Source: Chromera velia
Taxonomy: Eukaryota; Sar; Chromeraceae
NCBI GenBank assembly: GCA_018398765.1
Contig: JAHBMJ010001658.1
Span: 1-27,705, forward strand
Length of the DNA stretch: 27,705 bases
Reading direction: 5' to 3'
The notes under the pieces were generated by a model, which searched no databases, was not told the origin of the DNA, and worked only from the letters and a program-made list of their open reading frames with translations. Shown here piece after piece: positions 1 to 10,385 of the stretch. The stretch's first letter is position 1, and every line of letters starts with the position of its first letter. The position numbers and the translations under genes are program-made.

Positions 1-481
1 CCATGATAAACCCTAATCTCTACAGACCAGCGAAGGTCTATGTGGAGATACAGGTTATCTTGGAGTTCACAGATTATAATTTTATTTATACATGGTCCCT
101 TGTTCAAGTCCACTTCTCAGCTAAGATCAAACCATTACTTCTGATCGATCTCCGATTTGATTGCATACATTCTTGCTTGCATGCATTTCAGTTGCTGGAG
201 CCGGTTGGGGCCGTCATGAAGTGCGCGCGCCCTGCCGGTTGGGGCCGTCAGGAACTGTCTTTCTTGCTCATGCCATTATATACTTGACGCAGCGACTCAG
301 GCTTTAAGTTGGTTCACAACATGTAGTATTTTGGAAAAGATTCTAACGGAACTTTAAAGCTACTTTGGTCTAAGATTTTAGTATGACGATGATGATGCTG
401 ATTTACGTTCCAGGTTTCCCCGCAGCCCACTGCTGGGTGTCGACTTGCGCCGTTTGTGGACTTGCTCAACTTAGGAGGGAG
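1..481. other. Gene-free flank with a short direct repeat
   Basis: I see no convincing coding sequence here. A 17-base unit (gccggttggggccgtca) occurs twice, at 200-216 and 234-250, separated by a GC-rich spacer, and a TGCATGC box lies near 179. The ORF beginning at position 3 has no protein-like composition and runs through these repeats, so I do not call it a gene. Confidence 0.5.
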
Positions 482-1288
482 CTAGGGTTGGACACTAAAG
501 TTTTTTTTATAATATAGTTTGCTTACAAAACTTTAAACTTTAACTTTAAAACTTTTAAAGTAAACATGCAACCAGACATGCAAAAGCTCATTTAAAAGAC
601 ATTGCTAGAGAAGTTGGTTTCATTTATATTATTGCAGACAAAGTTGATGCTTTATAAATTACTAGATATACTATAGTTATGCAAAAGTTTTTTAAATTTG
701 AAAACGATGTATATAATGCATTACTATATTAATTTATGTAGAAAATCTATGTAGTACTCCTCAATCGCTGGACTCCTTACCATGTGTTTGATGAATGTCG
801 CGAGCACAAACTCTGTGTACATGATTCTTGAATTCGATCTCTTGATGGCTTCATACATAGACTTTCTTTATGTGCGTTCTTAGGCGCGTTCTTGTGTCAA
901 GTCGCTGGATGAAAGGGAATTCCTGCGTTGCATACCTGATCTGAAATCCATTGATTCTAATGATTGCGAGTGTTTACTTCCCGCTGCAAGTACATCCAAA
1001 CTTTTGATCTGTGATGTCATCGGATCACTTTTCTTCTGATGTTAGATCCGATCGATCTCGCTGATGATTGTTTTCAATGTGAACATAAATTTCAACTTAA
1101 AGAGACTAAGCTCGTGCCATCTTCTATGTAGGCTAGTTGATTAGTTTAGTTATGAGTCTAACTTATGACTGACTTAATTAACGATCTACTCAAAAACTGA
1201 TTGAAAAATATTTTTTTAAAATAAAGTCTAAAGGGCAAAAAAAAACTTTAACAAAAAAAAACTTTAAAACTTTAGTGTCTTACCCTAG
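482..1288. mobile_element. Non-autonomous hAT-like MITE (about 807 bp)
   Basis: The left end reads CTAGGGTTGGACACTAAAG. The right end, on the complementary strand, reads CTAGGGTAAGACACTAAAG. Both are followed by T-rich sequence with AAACTTTAA sub-repeats. The 8 bases just outside are identical: GGAGGGAG at 474-481 and 1289-1296. An 8-bp target duplication with termini containing TAGGG fits the hAT superfamily. The interior is AT-rich and has no transposase ORF, so it would depend on a transposase encoded elsewhere. The family assignment is inference; the inverted repeats and duplication are seen directly. Confidence 0.8.
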
Positions 1289-1727
1289 GGAGGGAGCGTC
1301 AGGAATGCTCATAAGCCCCTCAATCAATCGCATGCGCCAGAATCCATCGATCTGATTCACTCGAGAACAAATGCAAGAAGGCTTTTGATCCTTCAATAAA
1401 AGAATGAAAAACTTTCTTCTCATATAGAAACACAACAATGGGATCTTGAAACGATCTTTAGTTGTGAGTTTCTGGAACAACAATTCAGTCTGTTCGTTTG
1501 CCTGTGCCCTTTCACCTGTTTCCATAGCACTGTCGTATAGGAGCCGTTCCTTTTTCTTCGTTAGTCTGTTTTTCCCTTTGACGTGTGCTAGCCTGTGCAC
1601 TATTCATAATAGCATCATAGAGGATAAACAGATTCAGATCCAGTCACGTAAAGTATATCAGCTAGGAGGAAAGAATAGATTCCATCGATCAGTCAAGAGA
1701 ACAAGAGTAGAGAGAATTGTGCTCAAC

Positions 1728-3129
1728 TTAAATTATTGGTGCGCATGCAGTGGATGGAATAAATGTACTGACGTCAGGGCTTGCACCACTGCAAGGTATG
1801 GACATGCCGGGGTCATCTGGGCAGCCATGTAGGACCTGCACTAGGGTGGCACACAATATAGCTTCCCTTTTCTTTTCTTTTCTTTTTCTTGAAAATAAAA
1901 CTTCATAACCAGTACCGTTCTTACCATGGAAGATGCTTCTGAGGGCAAGGTAGACGTCCATTGGAAGCAAGCCTGGCAGCAAGCCTCGCTTTGTCAGGGG
2001 GAGTGATGGTCATTAGATCAACCCAGTCCCTAGAGTACAGGGGAGTCGCCAACCCATTCAATAAACAGATAGTGATCATTGCTTCTCGGTTTATCCGGGT
2101 TAAAGCAGGATGGCGGAGGTTTGGGTCAACAGCATAAGAGTGACCTCCCTGAACCTAACTACCACTTAAAAGTTCAAGCCGCATTTTTGAATAAGCTTGA
2201 AAGTCTGTACCGCAGGCACAGATCATTTATGGTGTCTTGAAAGCTAAAGCCGCATATGTGGATGGTGTTTTGACCATCTACGCCACAGGCGTGGACGGTC
2301 TCTTGAAAAAAGATGCCGCAGATAGAGATGATCTTGATTATATTTTTTTAAGTAGCATATAGGTTCAGGGAGGTTATAAGGGTCAAGGATGATTTTAGAA
2401 CCCCATCGGACTACTGGGATCAGTTGAGGCGTCCTTGGTGGGTTTGAAGGCTCTGCAAAAGCGGTGGTGATAGTGGCAGACTTAGATGTTGAATTGCCGG
2501 CACTGGTGGAAGCAGATGCAGGAAGTATAGACAGTGAAGGGGAGGAATGGTCCCCTTCTGCACATGTAACCATAGTGGCTGTACGCCGCTCCTTCTTGTG
2601 TTGTTTCCTTTCTTTCTTTGAGACGGTAGAAAGGGCAAGAGGCAGGTTTTGCCGGACTTGGCGATCTGGATTTGCATCTTGGGGGGCTGTGGTGGCTGAC
2701 TGAGGCAAGTGTACATGTTTTTGCTGAGCAGTGGCTGACGAGTGGGAAACAATGGAGGCTGTCGAGAAGGATGGTTTTGTTTCTTGGGGAAGGGACGCCG
2801 CGAGAGGCTTTGAAGGAAGAAGTGGAGGGAGGGTTGTTGGGAGCGAAGTGGGGAGTGGATCCGATGTGTGCTGCTCTGATGGGACATGTTTCTTCCCACG
2901 GTGATTTTTGCAACGGTTGCGTTTTGCTCCTCTCCAAGAAAAAGCTGCCTCCTGCTTGGACACGAGATGGGAGCCAAACAGAAGAGACAAACAGTTGTGG
3001 GCCTTGATGGCCAGGTTCATAAAGTGGGCCTCCAGGTCATCTATGGAGGCTTCAGAAGGAAGAGAGCATGCCTGCTGCAAGGATCTGCAAAGCATCCACG
3101 GTCAACTTCACTTCCTGAACCAGAGACAT
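1728..3129 (-). pseudogene. Unknown protein gene split by a MITE, two exons
   Basis: I do not recognise the product. The minus-strand reading is open from 3095 to 2387, continues in phase beyond the MITE (2130-2379) down to 1925, and reaches a good donor (G|GTAAGAAC). A 135-base intron (1789-1924) with acceptor CCTTGCAG leads in phase to a short exon 1728-1788 ending in TAA. The N-terminal part is helical, then comes a basic patch (RGAKRNRCKNHRGKK), a long Pro/Ser/Thr-rich low-complexity linker, a Lys/Arg patch (KKERKQHKKERR), and a compact C-terminal region (LRHPALTRINREAM). A better start is ATG at 3129 (MSLVQEVKLTVDALQIL), which needs a one-base frame change near 3060. It could be a host nuclear protein or a gag-like protein. 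The insertion and frame change suggest it is broken here. Confidence 0.5.
2130..2379. mobile_element. Small MITE with internal 33-bp repeats
   Basis: CCTCCCTGAACCTA at 2144-2157 is mirrored by TAGGTTCAGGGAGG at 2360-2373. Inside these, ACTTAAAA (2164-2171) is mirrored by TTTTAAGT. Between the arms, four or five imperfect units of about 31-40 bases each begin TTGA and contain a GCCGCA- or CCACAGG-like core. Flanking direct repeats are GGGTCAA (2123-2129 and 2380-2386) or, alternatively, ATAAG (2134-2138 and 2376-2380). Removing either interval keeps the reading frame of the surrounding minus-strand gene, so the element probably landed in an exon. Confidence 0.75.
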
Positions 3130-3239
3130 TTTTCAGAGTAGTGGCTAGCGTCGAAACAAAGGGCTCAAAGAGCAAAGAGAAAAGATACACTTTGAAGCGA
3201 CTAGTAGAAAGACAGGGCAAAGAAGATTGAGTCCTTTTT

Positions 3240-3599
3240 CAAATGAGATGCCAATTGGGCAAAACGGCTAGGGTCTGACACTTCTACTATATAATTAAAA
3301 AAAAATATTTTTTAAAGGGTACCCTTAGACTAACAATTACTACTAGACATCTCAAAGTTATATTTTTGAATAGATCTCATCAAAAGAACCAGAACAGAAT
3401 AGTTTAAAGCTTAGATTTCATTGGTTCTAGGCCGGTTTTTCCGGTTTTAGTATAATCTGCTAGTCAAAGTTCCAGAAGAGCGAAGAGGCCAGTTTTGGAA
3501 CCAACATATGAAACCGGGAGAAACCAACTAAAACCATGTAAAAGAATGTAGAAATAGGAGTCAAATGCATGTTTGAGTTAAATTGAATGAAGCAAAAGA
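3240..3599. other. AT-rich spacer, no gene seen
   Basis: No coding sequence is visible. CTAGGGTCTGACACT at 3268-3282 resembles the hAT-like MITE end at 482, but I found no partner end or target duplication. Phrases built on CCGGTTTT and GGAACCAA recur here and again at 4310-4400, which suggests a shared degenerate repeat on both sides of the ORF at 3600-4100. Confidence 0.35.
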
Positions 3600-4100
3600 T
3601 CATTCATCATCTCCTTTTCCCTCTTCTTCTTCTTCCTCCTCCAAAATTTCTTGAAACCGTGTCTTCAACCTGGTAAGCTCTTCATTGTCAACCGTTAAAC
3701 AACCGTAGACTTGGGTGCTTGAATAAAGATAAAAAAATACAGCAGACAGAGCAATGTGATCAATTTGAGCAGTTGTAGTTGTAGGTGTGATATACAGCAC
3801 AAATTTTGTCACTTCCCCCTCTGCATCCTCTTCTCTTGCTCTCTTGTACGAAATGACCCTCAATTCAAGGTGAGCGTTGTCATCGGTATGAGCAACACGA
3901 GACAAACCCGTACTTCTTCCTCTCTTTGTTGCTGGATGCTTGTCTTGAGGACTAGATAGTACGAGTGCAGAGTTTGAGTGCCTTCTCTGTACAAAAAAAG
4001 ACGAGACGAAGTGCAAGCTAACTGTTTGGGCTTCGTCAACTGGCGCCCCAAAATTTACTGTGTTTGAGAAACATCTGGAGCGCTTCCACCTAGTTTCCAA
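3600..4100 (-). CDS. Hypothetical protein with acidic C-terminus
   Basis: I do not recognise this 166-residue ORF. From about residue 70 the composition is protein-like: a mixed strand/helix stretch containing ELRVISYKRAREEDAEGEVT, then LYITPTTTTAQIDHIALSAVF, and a terminal helix ending in a run of seven glutamates and GKGDDE before TGA. The first 40 residues are less convincing. TTTTTTTGTACAG on the minus strand near 3988 could be a splice acceptor, so the real exon may begin inside the ORF. Similar AT-rich repeats flank it on both sides. It could be an exon of a host gene or captured sequence. Confidence 0.35.
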   Translation of the reverse strand: METRWKRSRCFSNTVNFGAPVDEAQTVSLHFVSSFFVQRRHSNSALVLSSPQDKHPATKRGRSTGLSRVAHTDDNAHLELRVISYKRAREEDAEGEVTKFVLYITPTTTTAQIDHIALSAVFFYLYSSTQVYGCLTVDNEELTRLKTRFQEILEEEEEEEGKGDDE

Positions 4101-4560
4101 AAATTAGAAGCCTGTAACGGCAGTGCAGAAGGGAACAGGGGAGGAGACTAGGGAGGAGAAAAAGGAAAAGACGGGGGAGAAGGAGAACAAATCGGATTAA
4201 GAAGTGCACTCGCTTAGGTGCTCTCCCTCTAGCATTTTGGTTAGTTTTTATGTATGAAAATGTGATAAAACCATTGTAATATCATCACAGTTATGTTGAA
4301 AAACGTATTGAGGCCGGCCGGTTTTTTAAGTTAGTTTTTGTGTGGTTTTAGTGGTAAATCTTATGGTTCCAAAACCAATAAAAACCGGGACTGGCAAAAT
4401 GCTATAAAAAGGGGGGTAACCAACTATAAACCAAAGAGAACCACTCTAAAATCATCAGATTTTAAGTTTTTAGGATTAGCTGAGCTTTAGATTGACTTAT
4501 AAACATAGATTTTTAAGTTTTTTATATGGTTTTAGGCATTAAAACAGTGAAAAGTAGAGT
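4101..4560. other. AT-rich spacer, no gene seen
   Basis: No coding sequence is supported. The stretch holds degenerate CCGGTTTT / AAAACCGGG phrases related to those at 3420-3540 and several poly-A/T runs. Composition changes sharply at about 4560 to the C-rich sequence that follows. Confidence 0.4.
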
Positions 4561-7500
4561 CTCACTTCTCTTGAAATTCCTCCAGTGGAATCCTATGGGC
4601 CCTCCCATGTCGATCCTCTAGCCTTTCCAGAGGACTCCTCAAACTGCTATACTCCCGAATTCCTAGCCCTCTCCTATTAGAGGACCACAGCAAATATGTC
4701 ACCCTAATGTACTCGTCTAAACCGATACAGATAATCCGAAATAAATATCTGATCAGTCTCTTCACCAGACAGAAAATCTATGAACCCCCACAGTCCACAG
4801 TACGCTCCTGCTGGTGGCCTCGTGCAATACTCAGAGCACAAGAGAACCACAGAGAGACATCGGGCACAGTACAGATCCTACACATAAAGCTCTGTCAATC
4901 CCTAGGTCACGTCTCTCATTTAGACGGACGGTAACCGCCGTGCACGTCTGTCTGACTGTCTGGAAATTAATTCGGGACCGGAATTAATTCTGAAGCCTCC
5001 GATGGCATAACCGCACTATCGGCCTAATTGAATCCCATATGAAGGCCCGGAGCACACACCACCACGGTGAGTGCCTCGGGTGTATTTCTTACGCCAAAGT
5101 GCATACAGGCCATACCATGGAACTCACAACATGCACACCTCTGTCGCAGGCGCCCCACCACCCCGTGTGGACAGGCCGCCGCGTGCGCGTCGCTCCTTTC
5201 TCTGGCTCGGGGCGAAGGGACGAATGGACAGGCCGGGACCGGAATTCACCCTCCACGAATCCGACCAGGAACGGGACCGTCGTTTTCTTTCACACACCCC
5301 CTCCCGAGCCCCCGAGGAAAGACTATGGAGCACGCAGCACAACACACCCCCCTTTGATGAGGAGGAATCAGGAAGTATGAGAAAAGACCTTTCTTTAATC
5401 ACCCGGCTCCCCAATTTCCTTTTCCTCTTTTCCTGACGCTCAACCATTGCCTGCCAGCCACCGTAACTGGCGACCTAATGGGAGCGTCCTCCTTTTGTTT
5501 ATAGGACCTGTATATACAGGCAGGGTAATCCGCATATGCAAACAGGCAATTGCTACCGGAGGCTCCTGTACAAGCACAGACGAGTCCCTGTAGCGAGAAG
5601 CACCGCTTCCTATCCGAGCAAGTCACAAAAATACGGCTTCCCCCGAACTGCTCAAACGCTGCCCCGCCACTACGACCAGCAGCCCAGAACGTGCACTCAT
5701 AGGTTGGATGCAGCCACGCCGGGATGTGCACCTAACACACCCAGCTCGAAACGCCCACACGTTGAAAAGATATGCAAGGAAAGGATTGCTATAGGTCCTT
5801 CCCTTTCCCCACACCCGAAACGGAGACTGCTTTTCCTCCTAACCAACACCGTACAATCACAAAAGAATTACTCATGTATCATTTACCTCTTCTCTCCTCA
5901 TTCCTTTTTCTCATGCTCTCATGCGCCGTCCTCTCCAGACATCATTTATTATCCTTTAACAAGTGAGAGCATATCGGGCTCACGCATGTGCAGGGCAAAC
6001 ATAGAAATGGATACCAGCCGACCGGGCTAGAAGAATGGGACAAACCGAAACCATACCGGGAAAAGCGAAAAGAACAGCACAGAAGAACACAGGCCCCAAG
6101 CCCATGCCTACTTATGCTAACGAACGCATAGGACACACAGCCCGTCTGCCTCCAGATGGAGCCCCGCCCTACATGTAGAGAACCGAAGACATCTAGCATG
6201 CAGGAGCCCGCGCTACCTGCCATGCTTCCTGCTCCGGACGGACCCTGCTCTGAACGTATGAAACAAATAAAAGAAAGAAAGGTAAACTAAACATAAACAT
6301 TCCTCATGCAAACCAAAATGCAGTTCATTGAAAACCAAGAGCCTTTGACAGCCTCAGCATGCCCTACCCCCCTGGCAAGGAGACCCAATCTTCCAGAACA
6401 GGCCTGTCAAAAGCAAAGTCCTTACCACCTTCTCCCCTAGTACTTCTTTTCCTTCTTTCACGTACTCGCACCCATGATATATGTGGATGGCCCCATGACC
6501 ACCACAAAGGGAAGGGAAAATGTTTTGCTTGCCTTACCCACCCTACTCTAGTTCGGGTCAGCTATGTGTTAGGGCGTCGGCATCGCAAGCCCCCCTAATG
6601 CCAACCGGCAGCTCAAGGAACACGACTGCAAAAGGTCTCTGCCTACATAGACAGGACGGGAAGGCCTTTCCCTCCCAGCTCCTTTCCATCTATGAAAACG
6701 AATTTAAAACGGAAAACCCGAAGACGCCCACACCCGGCTGGCGTTCACCGACCATGCACGCCCCTATGATGCGACGAGCTTCCCCGGGCCGTGCGGAAAT
6801 CCAAACAAAGAAGAAAGAGGGAAGGAAAACAAATATACAAAAACGAACTGCACTTCGAGGAAGGTGCCCCCAAGGCACCCCCTACCCCTTCACGCATGCC
6901 TTGTGGAAACAATTAAAAATTACAGAAGAGCCACCACGCATTCCCCTGACCTTCTGGGGAAAGGATTTCATAAATACAAACCTACAAAACTGAACACACC
7001 CGGACTTACACTCACCTCTAACCTGACCTCCCAGAGTGGAGGACAGGCTTCAGGCAGGATGAGATGCCAGCAGAGGAAAGAAACACCCACAACACACCTG
7101 AGCTCTCATTCCCACCCAAAATGCCCCCTGCACTTGGATCAGGTCTCTCTTGCATGGCAGTTACACGTCCGACCGGGACAGTTCATCATAAATGCAGGAC
7201 GCCCTTGCGATCCTGCTAAAGAGCTGTGCATAGAGAGACGAGACAAAGAGATAAAAAGTTTCAGTGTGCGCACAGCGGTCTTTCTCCCTGCCTAGGCTGC
7301 CACCTGCCAGACGTGATGCTCCCCATGAGCACCTTCCCCCCTTTCTATCTACATTCTCCTGTAGATTCACTCAGGGGTGATGCAAAGCCCTGCAGGGAGT
7401 GAGATGAAAGTACAGATCAAAGCATCGGTCAGGCAGTATGCCAACTCCATCACCGCAACGGACCGCAGACAGGCAGCCAGGTCATAAATGGATGCAAACA

Positions 7501-8390
7501 AAAATCATTCACGCTCCTCATGCCAGCTGACAGCGTTCTCTCAGGCTGCCTAACTGGTCTGGCCAGGCCCATTCTGCTCAAAATGAAGGAAGGAAAGCTT
7601 CGGGCACTCACCTTTGCCGCGTAAACAGCCCGTCTATTTCCTGCGCATGGATCTCTTATGCAGACGGGCACCAAACACGGAGTGCAAGACAACGGATGCG
7701 AATAGACAGGGTAATGCCTCCTTATAAACGTCAGATCCACCCGCCCATACACCCCACGTAACTGACCTTAAACGGTCTATGCTCGTTCGTTCCACCCGAG
7801 CTACCCCCCAAAAAATTTAATGCACGGTTTACATGAAATTTGGGCCCGCTTATTGTATGGCTTCATGCATTGCCCAAGCATTGAATGCTTTACCCGTGAC
7901 GCAGAGGCACATGCGTCAACTATGCCAGAGCGTGGAATACAAACAAATAAACATGAACACAAATAGGACGAGACAGAACAAGACAACTACCGAACATGTA
8001 TGGCTGCGGAGGTGTACGGAAGGGTGCAGCAGAAGAGGACCCACTCCTCTGGCTTTCTTGCTTTCCTGCCTAACTCTTTTTGCTCTCCTGCCTGGCTGAG
8101 CCCACGCCCACCCAGCAGGAGACCCCTTGTCTCTTGCCCCTCTTTCTTGTCACCGCCCCATCTAGTCGCCTATCTGGGAGAACAGATTAACGAAAGAGAG
8201 AAACGAATAAAAGGGACGAACAGTACCTCTGGCCTATCTAGCTCCTTTTATGCCCGAACCCAAACCCTAGTCGTCCCCGCCCTGAGCGAAAAAACAAAAC
8301 CCTGTACACGCCTACCTGCAAAGGGATGACAGGAGGGAAAGAGCAGACGATAGAAACAGGACACAAAAGAGAGAAAGAAAAGGCCCCGCA
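4561..8390 (-). other. Long gene-free block, candidate LTR/untranslated part of the copia element
   Basis: This 3.8-kb block is C- and A-rich on the plus strand (G/T-rich on the minus strand). It has only short overlapping ORFs without protein-like composition. It begins, in minus-strand sense, directly after a purine tract that follows the copia pol stop, and starts TGCGGGGCC, as an LTR would. A TATA-like CATAAAAGG lies about 137 bases inside. A small palindrome (AATTAATTC, 7-base spacer, GAATTAATT) is at 4965-4989. The second LTR is missing because the element is truncated at the other end, so the LTR boundary cannot be confirmed by comparison. Confidence 0.35.
8245..8253 (-). promoter_or_regulatory. 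TATA-like box in candidate LTR
   Basis: The minus strand reads CATAAAAGG, about 137 bases after the putative LTR start at 8390. This suits the U3 promoter of an LTR retrotransposon, but no transcript evidence is available. Confidence 0.25.
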
Positions 8391-8402
8391 CCCCTCCCCT
8401 CC
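8391..8402 (-). other. Polypurine tract of the copia element
   Basis: The minus strand reads GGAGGGGAGGGG, immediately followed by TG. It lies 34 bases after the pol stop codon at 8436-8438. Position, composition and the following TG match the plus-strand primer site that precedes the 3' LTR in LTR retrotransposons. Confidence 0.5.
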
Positions 8403-8435
8403 AGAAGCTAGTCCAGAAGTTCCACGCCGCCGGAT

Positions 8436-9200
8436 TCATGCCATCTCCCCACCAGGGAGGGCGCACTTGGTCATCACGTTCGCCACGTTCCTCGATCGTG
8501 CAATCTACTGGAGATCTGCCCCAAGGACACGCATCTCCTGAATGCACCACTCCAAAACGCCCTGCATGGTCGCATCGGTCTGGGCCTTGCCAGACCGGAA
8601 CTGGTTGTAGAGGGGGCCAGAGTCCGTGTAGACGATTACACGGACCTTCTTGAGGCCCCACATTGCCTTAACGAGGGCAACGATGCTGAAGAGCTTCTTG
8701 AAAAGAAACTTAAAAGCGAGCACCTCCCCGGCGGTGGAAGACCGGACCTTCCTTCCCGCCCTCTTGGTGGCCCACGTGATCCAGTTCTCCAGGAGGGACC
8801 GCAGGTCTCCTCGCAGCTCAATCGAGTGCAGGATCCTGACAACATAACCCAACCGTGCAGCGTAAGTCGCGAACTTGAACGCTACGTCGAAGTATGCGTG
8901 CACGGCGGGCACGAGCCCCACGCTCGTGAAAACTCGCTTGTCAGGGTGCCCCTTCAACATCTCGATGATGCGTACGACCATCTTGAAGACGCGCCTGGAG
9001 GGCTTCGAAATCTCCTGCACTACCGTGTGGCTCCACACCGTATGGAGCGGATTCATCCTCATCCCCCACTGCAGAGTCCCGACTCCAGCATGGATCGGCT
9101 TCTCATACTGGTTGTCGACCTCCTCCTCGGTGGAGAGCTCAGCACTCTTGCCGTCCAAACCCTTCCAGGGTTTGTTCGGACGTTTCTCCTTCAAAATCTC
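8436..9200 (-). pseudogene. pol: Copia RNase H domain (C-terminal pol)
   Basis: This is the RNase H that degrades the RNA of the RNA:DNA hybrid during reverse transcription. Counting from the ATG at 9194, all three catalytic acids are visible: D103 (AYFDVAFKF), E157 (RSSTAGEVLAF) and D191 (VYTDSGPLYNQF). Typical copia signatures are present: VGTLQWG near the start, then WITWATKRAGRKVRSS. A TAG at 8505-8507 falls where the family has a conserved tryptophan: LQ-stop-IARSRNVANVMTK matches the usual W..s...ADxLTK ending. Reading through that stop gives a natural end at TGA 8436-8438. The polypurine tract follows. Loss of full-length product is expected unless the TAG is read through. Confidence 0.85.
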
Positions 9201-10385
9201 CTATAGAGGAGCGGTGTCGGTGTTTTCGAGGTACGAGACTTGGGAGAGGTGAATCTCCTCCGTGGAGACTCTGGAGATGTCCACTCCAGAAAACTTCCTC
9301 TCTGATCCCTCCCCAATCACACATACGGACCCAAAGCCCAGTCTCTGGTTGAGGGTCTCCTGAAGGACCTTGTGCTCCTTTGGAGGGGCTCCAGTCAGCA
9401 AATCGTCTATCCAATTCATGACGATGGCTTGGGCTCTCCCTCCCTCAGGAGGAGCCTTAACTGCGATGGCCATGTCCACGCGCTTAAACCCCAACTCCTT
9501 CCACACCCCCTCCAACTTATGGTCGAAAAGCTGGGCCACACAGGGCAGTCCGTAGAGGCCCATCTCCACCAAGTACATGCCCCCGGGCTCCTACTCGGCC
9601 GCCATCCTCCTCAGCTCCTCATACTTGTCATCAGGGATGTCCTTGAAGGGGTTCTCCTCAGAGACTCGAGGCAGCACAGAGGGCAGTGTCGCGCCGACCC
9701 GCTCGGCGTTGTAATCCTTGGAGGTCAAGAAGGCAGCGGTCATATCTGCCGCCCCCATCTCCATTCCTGTAGACACAATGAAAAGGCAGACGGTGTTGAT
9801 CCCTGTGAGGGAAGGCGTTCCAACGTAGGTGGCAATGAGTCGGCCGTCCAAGAAGCCCTTTGCGAAAAACCTCGCCTTTGGCTTCCGGCCCCCATCGTCC
9901 ATCTCTTTCTAAGTACACCGCCAGCCCATGCCGACGACTGCCCAAACCTTGTTCCTCTTAACCTTCCTGCCGAGCGTCCAATTTCCCATAATATTCACCA
10001 GCCACTCCTTCAGGGCAGCGAGCTTATGAAACCCCGAGTCGATCTCCTCCTTTATGGCAGGGAGCTGGGTAGAGCCCTTCTTGAAATGGCTCATCTCCTC
10101 CTCGTACACGGCAGCTCCCGTGAACAAGAACCTTGACCGAGGGTTCCTTGAGGAAAGGCAAGACAGGTGAGGAAGACCGCACCACCTACTCCTGGTAGGG
10201 CTTTTGAGCGTCCCAGCCCACTTGGGACTGCCCTCTTCCCTCTCCCACACCATCGCCCCAGCGAACAACGGAATGCCTCTCTCCTCCTGGAAATCATCAT
10301 TCCAGTTCTTCCCCGTCACCTCGGGCACTCTCCTTGCTCGCTCCTCCCTCAAAACCTCCATCGCATAGAGGGTGTTAAACTGCTC
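9201..10385 (-). pseudogene. pol: Copia reverse transcriptase (RVT_2-type) with three in-frame TAGs
   Basis: RNA-dependent DNA polymerase of the retrotransposon. In order: KPKARFFAKGF (the KARLVARGF motif), the catalytic aspartate at 9744-9746 in AADMTAAFL, EMGLYGLPCVAQLFDHKLEGV (the LYGLKQAPR-like motif), and NWIDDLL at about 9396-9413, the YVDD catalytic pair. The segments begin at 10361, 9902 and 9578 in one continuous frame. They are separated by TAG at 9909-9911 and 9591-9593, and the frame ends at TAG 9201-9203, after which RNase H continues. The upstream part contains AMEVLREE, like the start of the copia RT domain. The catalytic residues are intact, so the decay looks recent or selective. 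Confidence 0.85.

Noticed and set aside
1280-1600. 106-residue minus-strand ORF
   Set aside because: Partly protein-like, but it ends inside the right terminal repeat of the hAT-like MITE and has no recognisable domain or splice support.
3268-4560. A second complete hAT-like MITE starting CTAGGGTCTGACACT
   Set aside because: No mirrored partner end or 8-bp target duplication could be found.
5039-8329. Many overlapping ORFs of 60-160 codons
   Set aside because: Overlapping on both strands, Pro/Arg/Ser-rich from base composition, with no motif and no consistent splice signals.
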